DNA of 30,748 nt from HGM10611 sp964384805 (GTDB lineage Bacteria > Bacillota_I > Bacilli_A > ML615J-28 > CAG-313): positions 1-30,748 of the forward strand of contig CAYLLO010000014.1 of the NCBI GenBank assembly GCA_964384805.1, read 5' to 3'. Of the stretch, positions 16,287 to 22,209 are shown piece by piece. Every line of letters starts with the position of its first letter. Positions within the stretch are counted from its first letter, which is position 1. A program made the position numbers and the translations under genes. A model generated the notes under the pieces. That model was not told the origin of the DNA. It did not search any database and saw nothing but the letters and a program-made list of their open reading frames with translations.

Positions 16287-16315
16287 TAAAGACTATGCCC
16301 AAATTAGGTTAAATA

Positions 16316-17011
16316 TTAATTAATTTTTAATGCGGCACCAGGATAGATTGTATTGGAACTTAGATTATTTAATTCTTTAATTCGATTAACTGTTGTTCCA
16401 TATTTTTCAGCAATTTTATATAAACTATCATTAGGCTTAACAATATATGTAATAATATTAGGATTAGAATATTTAATACCTAAATATTCACTAACGGCTT
16501 TGACGGTGGACTCAGCTAAACTTGGCCAATTATATATTAATCTATAAGTATCTTCATCGTTGTCCGCAAAACCATATTCTACAATCATAGCATTATTGGG
16601 GATGGTTTGCCTTAAAATGAAGTAGTAATCAGCACCGCTACTTCCTTGTCTGGTGTAGACATTTCTAATGCCTATACCTGTTGTTTTTAAATTATTGGCA
16701 ATTAAATTGGGTAAATTATTATTTCCTCTAATTGAATAAATAACTTCTGCTCCTGCTGAACCACCTGAATTAACGTGATTAGAAATGAGAATATCGCTAG
16801 GACTGCTACCGAGTTCAGCAATACGATTAATCCTAGAACTTGGGTCTAGTGTTATATCGCCTTCTCTAACTAAAACTGAAGGGATACCTAACTCATCAAA
16901 GCGTTTTTTCATATAATTACTAATTTTGGCCGTGATATCTTTTTCTTTAAAATAGATATTACTACCTCCACCAGGATCAAATCCTCCATGACCAGCATCA
17001 ATTATAACCAT
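16316..17011 (-). CDS. N-acetylmuramoyl-L-alanine amidase (Amidase_3) with LysM domain
   Basis: A 231-residue zinc amidase that cleaves the bond between muramic acid and the stem peptide of peptidoglycan. Metal ligands are His8 (IIDAGHGG), Glu23 (KEKD) and His79 (ISNHVNSGG); the catalytic Glu is Glu145 (VEYGFADN). Residues 188-231 form one LysM glycan-binding domain (YIVKPNDSLYKIAEKYGTTV). I start it at 17011, preceded by AGGTGAT. A longer in-frame version from 17143 would add a hydrophobic stretch, but that DNA is the pnuC promoter and leader and has no ribosome binding site for it. The chosen form has no signal peptide, as in the mother-cell lysis amidase CwlC and phage endolysins. With ylbJ next, a sporulation or lysis role is plausible but unproven. 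Confidence 0.88.
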   Translation of the reverse strand: MVIIDAGHGGFDPGGGSNIYFKEKDITAKISNYMKKRFDELGIPSVLVREGDITLDPSSRINRIAELGSSPSDILISNHVNSGGSAGAEVIYSIRGNNNLPNLIANNLKTTGIGIRNVYTRQGSSGADYYFILRQTIPNNAMIVEYGFADNDEDTYRLIYNWPSLAESTVKAVSEYLGIKYSNPNIITYIVKPNDSLYKIAEKYGTTVNRIKELNNLSSNTIYPGAALKIN

Positions 17012-17063
17012 AACATCACCTATAATAATATATGAAGAATAGGAGAAAAAGGTTATTAATGAT

Positions 17064-17092
17064 TTGACAAAAATAAAAAAATAGACTATAAT
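17064..17092 (+). promoter_or_regulatory. Consensus sigma-A promoter of pnuC
   Basis: TTGACA (17064-17069), a 17-base spacer and TATAAT (17087-17092), both perfect consensus. Transcription should start near 17099-17101, giving a leader of about 100 bases. Confidence 0.9.
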
Positions 17093-17123
17093 ATAACTTG
17101 TAATAATTGCCACCGGGTAATAA

Positions 17124-17187
17124 ACGAAGTATTCGTAACACATCGTTAGGTCTTAGAAGATGTGTGTAACGGATACTTATTTTTTTT
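17124..17187 (+). promoter_or_regulatory. Terminator-like control element in the pnuC leader
   Basis: AAGTATTCGT (17127-17136) pairs with ACGGATACTT (17169-17178), and inside it ACACATC (17138-17144) pairs with GATGTGT (17159-17165). The hairpin of about 17 bp is followed by eight Ts (17180-17187). It lies between promoter and start codon, so without relief it should stop transcription before pnuC. ACGAA/TTCGT (17124-17128 with 17132-17136) is a competing small hairpin that would break the terminator stem. I do not recognise a known riboswitch consensus, including TPP. A ligand-sensing RNA or a repressor palindrome (ACACATC...GATGTGT) are both possible. Confidence 0.65.
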
Positions 17188-17200
17188 GGAGGAATAGAAA

Positions 17201-17884
17201 ATGAAAATAAAATCGTCATTAAGTAGTTTGACAAAATTTGAATGGGGATTATGGTTTATCTCTATTTTAGTTATTTGTGCATCATTTTTTATGGGAAAGG
17301 TAAGTGTTTTAAATATTATTGCTTCATTAATTGGAGTTACTTCATTAATTTTTATTTCTAAAGGTAATGTTTTAGGACAAATACTAATAGTTGTTTTCTC
17401 AGTGTTTTATGGTATTATTTCAATAACTTTTAAATATTATGGGGAGATGATAACCTACATGTTTATGACTGCTCCTATTGCCATTATGACAATAATTTCG
17501 TGGCTCAAAAATCCTTATAAAGAAAATGAAGTACATATTAGTAGGGTTACAAGTAAACAAATAATAATGATGATAGGTTTATCAATTATCATTACGAGTA
17601 TTTTTTATTTTATTTTAAGGTATTTAAATACGGAAAATTTAATAATTAGTACTATTTCGATTGCTACTAGTTTTATATCTGGATATCTAACATATTTAAG
17701 AAGTCCTCATTATGCATTAGGATATGCGGCTAATGATATTGTGTTAATTATTCTTTGGTCTTTAGCTATGGTTAATGATAGAGCATACTTACCAATGGTA
17801 TTATGCTTTGTAATGTTCTTATTTAATGATTTGTATGGCTTTTATAATTGGCAAAAAATGTTACAAGAACAAAGTAGACAATAA
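17201..17884 (+). CDS. pnuC: PnuC-family vitamin transporter (probably nicotinamide riboside)
   Basis: A 227-residue membrane protein with about seven hydrophobic helices. PnuC-type carriers take up B-vitamin precursors by facilitated diffusion, with intracellular phosphorylation trapping the substrate. The mid-protein segment FSVFYGIISITFKYYGEMITYM and the final FNDLYGFYNWQKMLQEQ (residues 208 onward; N209, D210, Y212, W217) are the diagnostic PnuC motifs. Related carriers move nicotinamide riboside (PnuC), thiamine (PnuT) or riboflavin (PnuX); I favour nicotinamide riboside but cannot decide from sequence. GGAGG (17188-17192) lies directly behind the leader terminator. It is a single-gene unit with strong conditional control upstream. 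Confidence 0.9.
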   Translation: MKIKSSLSSLTKFEWGLWFISILVICASFFMGKVSVLNIIASLIGVTSLIFISKGNVLGQILIVVFSVFYGIISITFKYYGEMITYMFMTAPIAIMTIISWLKNPYKENEVHISRVTSKQIIMMIGLSIIITSIFYFILRYLNTENLIISTISIATSFISGYLTYLRSPHYALGYAANDIVLIILWSLAMVNDRAYLPMVLCFVMFLFNDLYGFYNWQKMLQEQSRQ

Positions 17885-17946
17885 ATAGCATTTGAGAATT
17901 TGATTTATTTTTATATAGCGTTTTTAGTAGCAAATAAAAATTATTA

Positions 17947-17955
17947 TGATATAAT
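17947..17955 (+). promoter_or_regulatory. Extended -10 promoter before the InlB-repeat protein gene
   Basis: TGATATAAT (17947-17955) is an extended -10 element about 45 bases upstream of the start. No good -35 box is seen at 17 bases. Confidence 0.5.
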
Positions 17956-17999
17956 TAATTGTAGGAAGTTATTTACTTTGTAATATTGGAGGATAAATG

Positions 18000-18776
18000 A
18001 TGAATAGTACACAATATGTTATTGTTGAACATGAATTAAATAAAGATCTTTGGGTTAGTAAGAAAGCCTTATTTGAAGCTTTTTATGGAGAGTTTTACAA
18101 CTTTATTAAAAAGACGGAAGAAGGACAAAAAGATTTAGAAAGTCATAATATTAAAACTCTTGAAGACTTTTATGCTTATGCCGACTATTATGCAGATGGA
18201 AGAGAAAACTGTTATTCGATGGGATTTGCTTTTCATAAATATTTTGTGGAAGATATGATGAATGGTACCTTAGACAAACAGCCAGCTACTGTTTTTATAG
18301 GATATTGTCATAAAAATGATTTATTTACTGATTTTATTGACTTTTTAATTACTTTTTTTGCTTGGTGGCGAAATGATGAGGGTTGTACGGTAATGGATCC
18401 ATATAATTATGCGGATGATTTTTTCATTTCAGGTTGGGCATCTTTAGTAGATACCTCTAAATTATTTTATTTTACGGCTGAGACGGTTTATTGGTGGCAT
18501 AGTTATCGAATTAAATATGTTTTAGAACATATACCAGGTGTTTATCTCACAGAATTACCTAAAGAAGGTTTACCAAAAATTAGAGTTGCTGGATATGAAT
18601 TTTTAGGTTGGTATGATTCACCAAATGAAGATGCGAAATTATTAACATCAACAGATGAGGTTATGGTAGCATATGGTAAAATCAAACGTAAAGATTTTTA
18701 TGATTATTGGGGTAAAGAAGAGAAAAAAATAAAAAAAGTTTATGTTGAAAATTGGAATAAAGTAGATCCAGCGTAA
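18000..18776 (+). CDS. Uncharacterised protein with C-terminal InlB B-repeat-like segment
   Basis: A 258-residue protein without signal peptide or membrane helices, very rich in aromatic residues (AYADYYADGRENCYSMGF, FLITFFAWWRNDEG, TVYWWHSYRIKYV). I do not recognise the N-terminal 190 residues. Around residues 190-235 the pattern LPKEGLPKIRVAGYEFLGWY followed by DSPNEDAKLLTSTDEVMVAYG matches a Listeria-Bacteroides/InlB B-repeat (Flg_new). That repeat normally occurs in tandem on secreted surface proteins. A single copy in a protein with no export signal is unusual. Two adjacent ATGs exist; the second (18000) is seven bases from GGAGG (17988-17992), a better spacing than the first (17997). 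It is monocistronic and ends at a bidirectional terminator. Confidence 0.75.
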   Translation: MNSTQYVIVEHELNKDLWVSKKALFEAFYGEFYNFIKKTEEGQKDLESHNIKTLEDFYAYADYYADGRENCYSMGFAFHKYFVEDMMNGTLDKQPATVFIGYCHKNDLFTDFIDFLITFFAWWRNDEGCTVMDPYNYADDFFISGWASLVDTSKLFYFTAETVYWWHSYRIKYVLEHIPGVYLTELPKEGLPKIRVAGYEFLGWYDSPNEDAKLLTSTDEVMVAYGKIKRKDFYDYWGKEEKKIKKVYVENWNKVDPA

Positions 18777-18798
18777 GGTTTAATATATAATAATGAAT

Positions 18799-18830
18799 AA
18801 AAGCTGTTAAGATTTTCCTTAACAGCTTTT
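18799..18830. terminator. Bidirectional terminator between convergent genes
   Basis: AAAAGCTGTTAAG (18799-18811) and CTTAACAGCTTTT (18818-18830) form a perfect 13-bp stem with a 6-base loop, with As on the left and Ts on the right, so it works on both strands. Its right end overlaps the stop codon of the minus-strand hemolysin-III gene. Confidence 0.85.
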
Positions 18831-19485
18831 ATATATAAATATATAAATAAATTCCAAACCACTGAATAATCGCTCCAAACAGAACAAAGAAATGCCAAAT
18901 AAAGTGTGCAGCTTTTTTCTTCATCACAAAAGGAATAATACCTAAAGAATAAACTAATCCCCCACCAAGAATAAAAAGAAAAAATGCTAAATCTTTTGTA
19001 AATAATTGAGGCATAAAAATAATGCCACACCACCCTAAAAGGATGTATAAAGGAAAATGTAACCATTTTAGACGACCTGGTCCAAATACCGCAATAAAGG
19101 TAATACCAGTAATAATAATGGTCCATTGAATAATGAAAAAGACTAAACCAAAAACTCCTTTAATATAGCAAAGAAGAAGTGGAGTGTAAGTTGCTCCAAT
19201 TAATAAATAGATTGATGAATAGTCAAATCTTCGAAAAAGTCTTTTAACGCGACTATTTTGTGGAAAAGCATGATATAGGCAACTCATAGTAAATAAAATA
19301 AAAATTCCTAAAAAATAGATTATAGCAGATAATACTTCAACAGTATTACTAGCTTTTTTCAACATAAGAACAAAAGCAATGACTCCTAAAATACTTCCGA
19401 TTCCATGGGTAATAGCATTACCAATTTCTTCTAGTAAGGAACGTTTAGGGACAGCATTTGTTTTTTTATTAATATCTTTTGTCAT
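18829..19485 (-). CDS. Hemolysin III / PAQR-family membrane protein
   Basis: A 218-residue protein with seven predicted helices. EEIGNAITHGIGSILGV at the N-terminus is the family's opening motif. The putative metal-site residues of the PAQR fold are present: Ser68 and His72 in SCLYH, Asp88 in FDYSSIYLLIGATYTP, and His194/His198 in HFIWHFF near the end. Bacterial members (YqfA, HlyIII) are often annotated as hemolysins, but most probably act in membrane-lipid homeostasis or as metal-dependent amidohydrolases; neither is shown here. GGAGGTG precedes the ATG and a promoter lies at 19512-19540. It is monocistronic. Confidence 0.9.
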   Translation of the reverse strand: MTKDINKKTNAVPKRSLLEEIGNAITHGIGSILGVIAFVLMLKKASNTVEVLSAIIYFLGIFILFTMSCLYHAFPQNSRVKRLFRRFDYSSIYLLIGATYTPLLLCYIKGVFGLVFFIIQWTIIITGITFIAVFGPGRLKWLHFPLYILLGWCGIIFMPQLFTKDLAFFLFILGGGLVYSLGIIPFVMKKKAAHFIWHFFVLFGAIIQWFGIYLYIYI

Positions 19486-19511
19486 AGTACACCTCCAAGT
19501 TATCTATTATA

Positions 19512-19540
19512 ATTATAATATGACTTAATTAAATATACAA
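19512..19540 (-). promoter_or_regulatory. Promoter of the hemolysin-III gene
   Basis: On the minus strand, TTGTAT (19535-19540), a 17-base spacer and TATAAT (19512-19517). Confidence 0.7.
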
Positions 19541-19571
19541 CCTACATTTAATATATTTTTTCTACTATAAT

Positions 19572-19608
19572 AAAAAAAGTAGTAGAGTTTACTTTATAAA
19601 ACTCTACT
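19572..19608 (-). terminator. Terminator of the acyl-CoA ligase operon
   Basis: AGTAGAGTTT and AAACTCTACT (19581-19590 and 19599-19608) form a 10-bp stem, followed on the minus strand by seven Ts (19572-19578). The stop codon of the ligase gene lies inside the stem. Confidence 0.8.
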
Positions 19609-21208
19609 TTATATTTTCTAGGTATTTAGAATCGATTTTTCCAACATCTGTTTTGGGCATATTATTCATATATATAATCTCTTTAGGGACGGCATATATA
19701 GAAACTTCTTCCTCAATAGTGGTTTTTAATTTTTTTTCTAGTTCTTCATTAGAAATGGTAAAGTTTTTATTTTTAACTACAAATAATTTGATTGCTGCTC
19801 CTCGGTCAGAATGAGGAATATCAGTTGCATAAACTTCAAATACTTCAGGCAATGCAATAACCGCATTTTCAACATCTGAAGGGCATATGATAATTCCAGA
19901 GATTTTAATAATTCGTTTTAGACGTTGTTTAAAATATAGGTAGCCATCAGTATCTAAAAAACCATAATCACCCGTTAAAACCCATTTGGTACCATTTTCA
20001 TCAGTTAAAAAGGTTTGTTTAGTTAATTCAGGATTATGTAAGTAACCATTCATAAGCGATGTTCCGCTAACACAAATTTCTCCAACTTCATATGGTGGAA
20101 GAACTAGTCTAGTTTTAAGATCGACAATTCTATTTTGGCAATCCCCTACTGGGCGTCCAACTGAATGATTGCGGTGATGAGTATCGGTATTAACATTACA
20201 CACAGTTACGGTTTCAGTTAATCCATATCCTTCATATAATCTTGCTTTAGAGTTAAACTTGATCATTGTTTCATTAAATTTAGTTGTCAAAGTTTCTGGG
20301 ACAAAGTCGCCACCAACATAAGCAATTTGTAAGTTAGATAATTTTTTATGATAAAAAGAAGGCTGTTTTAGAAGAGTCTTAAATAAACTTGGGACTCCAA
20401 TAATAATAGTGCAACGCTTCTTTTTAATTAGTTTAATTGTTTTGTGAGGATTGAATTTTGTCATTAAGGAAATTGCTCCTCCAAAAGAAATGGGGGCGTG
20501 GATACCCATACATAAACCAAATCCATGGAACATCGGTAATACACCTAGCATGAATATTCCTAAAGGGTTAGTAATATTTAAGATGGTTGTCCCTTGAAGT
20601 GCTAAAGCATTAATGGCCTTAGTTGAAAGTTCAATAATTTTAGGTTCGCCACTAGTTCCACCACTATTTAAATAAACACTTGTTTCGGTTGGTGAAAGAC
20701 TATTTTCTGCAGCTTTAGTAGTAGATTTTAATTTATAGTAAGGGATAAGATTGGGATGGTTAATTTTAAATTTTAATTGACATATCCATTTTAAAAAGAA
20801 GTGACCTTTTTCAAAAGGGTTACAAGTGATAATTTTTAAATCCATTTCATTTAATAAATCAGCGTATTTTGAAGCAAAAGTATTTAAAACGATGAGAATC
20901 TTAGATTTAGACTCTTTTAAAAAACGTCGCATCATTGTTTTGGTTGTTTTGGGGTGAACTTCATAACAAATAGCACCAAGTTTAGAAATTGCATAAAAAG
21001 CATATACTGCCTCAGGAGTATTAGGCATGCAGATAGTTACGACATCGTATTTTTGAAGACCTAAAGAAGATAAATTATCAGCTAATTTGTCCGTTTCTTT
21101 TAAAACATCAGTATAGTTAAAAATATGATTTTCATAATAAAGAGCAGTTTCTTTTGGATATTTTGCTTGAGAATTTTTAAGTATTTGATAAAAAGATTGG
21201 TTTTCCAT
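19604..21208 (-). CDS. Acyl-CoA synthetase / AMP-dependent ligase
   Basis: A 534-residue adenylate-forming enzyme that activates a carboxylic acid to its acyl-AMP and then to a thioester. Core motifs are complete: the P-loop NSGGTSGEPK at 181-190, YEGYGLTETV at 325-334, LTGDYGFLDTDGYLYFKQRLK at 411-431 and the C-terminal catalytic Lys524 in KTDVGKID. The layout fits medium- or long-chain fatty acid CoA ligases. Substrate cannot be read from sequence, and acyl carrier proteins or small aryl acids are alternatives. It starts eight bases after the DUF1624 gene with GGAGG upstream, so the two are one operon. The partner is a membrane acyltransferase-like protein, which suggests that the ligase supplies an activated acyl group for surface or lipid modification. 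Confidence 0.88.
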   Translation of the reverse strand: MENQSFYQILKNSQAKYPKETALYYENHIFNYTDVLKETDKLADNLSSLGLQKYDVVTICMPNTPEAVYAFYAISKLGAICYEVHPKTTKTMMRRFLKESKSKILIVLNTFASKYADLLNEMDLKIITCNPFEKGHFFLKWICQLKFKINHPNLIPYYKLKSTTKAAENSLSPTETSVYLNSGGTSGEPKIIELSTKAINALALQGTTILNITNPLGIFMLGVLPMFHGFGLCMGIHAPISFGGAISLMTKFNPHKTIKLIKKKRCTIIIGVPSLFKTLLKQPSFYHKKLSNLQIAYVGGDFVPETLTTKFNETMIKFNSKARLYEGYGLTETVTVCNVNTDTHHRNHSVGRPVGDCQNRIVDLKTRLVLPPYEVGEICVSGTSLMNGYLHNPELTKQTFLTDENGTKWVLTGDYGFLDTDGYLYFKQRLKRIIKISGIIICPSDVENAVIALPEVFEVYATDIPHSDRGAAIKLFVVKNKNFTISNEELEKKLKTTIEEEVSIYAVPKEIIYMNNMPKTDVGKIDSKYLENIK

Positions 21209-21216
21209 TTTGCCTC

Positions 21217-22032
21217 CTAAAAGCGGTATCCAGCAATCAAATATAAGATGCTAATAATGATAAATGCAATAATTTGGTGAAGAAGATAAAAAAGTAAGGC
21301 ATGTCGGCCGACAAAAGTAAAAGGCTTATGCCATTTTTTATCTAATTTTGGTAATAAACTTTTACGTTGTTGATATAGTATTTCTCCGATAAAAGCCCCA
21401 ATAAAAAACACACCAGTACAAGGGATTATTCCGAAATGATCAGCTCCATATACTTTATATCCCATAATTACTTCAATAACTTTAAGAAAATCTAAATCAT
21501 TAATATAAGGGGCATCATACCACTTAATTATAAAACCCCAAATAACTAAAAATGTGCCAATTCCTAGATATAGCCATTTATTGGGATATATTTTTTGAAC
21601 TATTGCGAATAACAAAATTGATGTTCCTATTAAATGTAGAATTCCAAATATGATGTGATAGTTTTCTCCACTTACTAAAGATATAATTAACATAACGATT
21701 GTAATTAAAATTGCTCCAGTAAAAACTTTTCCTGAACGTTTAAAATTGTTTTTGCTAAAATTAGAACTAATACCAGCAAGTAGTAAAAAAATAGTTACAA
21801 AAACATAATGTCCAATACTTCGAAAAGTACTGTTTTGAAAATTAATACAAAAATTTAAAAAATTATTTAACCATCTAGAATGAACTGTTAAATAATTATT
21901 AAAGAAGTATGGATATATCTCAATACTTTGTTCGGCTAAATAGGTAAAATGATCAAAAATCATTGCAATTACAGCAATTCCTCTTAGACAATCTAATTCG
22001 AATATTCGGTGTTTTGATCTATAATTGTTCAT
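21217..22032 (-). CDS. DUF1624 / HGSNAT-like membrane acyltransferase
   Basis: A 271-residue polytopic membrane protein. RIFELDCLRGIAVIAMIFDHF (residues 9 onward) is the opening motif of the DUF1624/heparan-alpha-glucosaminide N-acetyltransferase-like family, and YHIIFGILHLIGTSILLF around 125-142 also fits. About seven hydrophobic helices are seen. The human relative HGSNAT transfers acetyl groups from cytoplasmic acetyl-CoA across the membrane to a sugar amine; bacterial members are mostly uncharacterised. GGAG precedes the ATG. It is the first gene of a two-gene operon with an acyl-CoA ligase, from which I infer acyl transfer onto an envelope glycan or lipid. The acceptor is unknown. Confidence 0.82.
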   Translation of the reverse strand: MNNYRSKHRIFELDCLRGIAVIAMIFDHFTYLAEQSIEIYPYFFNNYLTVHSRWLNNFLNFCINFQNSTFRSIGHYVFVTIFLLLAGISSNFSKNNFKRSGKVFTGAILITIVMLIISLVSGENYHIIFGILHLIGTSILLFAIVQKIYPNKWLYLGIGTFLVIWGFIIKWYDAPYINDLDFLKVIEVIMGYKVYGADHFGIIPCTGVFFIGAFIGEILYQQRKSLLPKLDKKWHKPFTFVGRHALLFYLLHQIIAFIIISILYLIAGYRF

Positions 22033-22087
22033 TTTATTTCTCCTAATGTAATAATTCGTATATAATTTAAATAAGAGATTTCACTCC

Positions 22088-22116
22088 ATTATATCATATT
22101 TTCTTTTTTTTAGCAA
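22088..22116 (-). promoter_or_regulatory. Promoter of the DUF1624/acyl-CoA ligase operon
   Basis: On the minus strand, TTGCTA (22111-22116), a 17-base spacer and TATAAT (22088-22093) with TGA before the -10 box. Confidence 0.75.
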
Positions 22117-22131
22117 TTATATTTTTAATTA

Positions 22132-22140
22132 TGATATAAT
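22132..22140 (+). promoter_or_regulatory. Extended -10 promoter of the GH9 gene
   Basis: TGATATAAT (22132-22140) faces right. Its -35 region would fall on the -35 box of the divergent operon (22111-22116), so the two promoters may compete or share a regulator. Confidence 0.5.
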
Positions 22141-22209
22141 AATAGTAAAGTAGTATATAAATAACAAATTAGATAGGAAAAAATTATTTATCAATAAAAG
22201 GTGAAACTT

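Noticed and set aside
17012..17143. Hydrophobic N-terminal extension of the amidase
   Set aside because: It is encoded by the complementary strand of the pnuC promoter and leader and lacks a ribosome binding site; the ATG at 17011 has one.
18740..19126. 128-codon minus-strand ORF
   Set aside because: Out-of-frame shadow of the hemolysin-III gene; no family features, and it crosses the bidirectional terminator.
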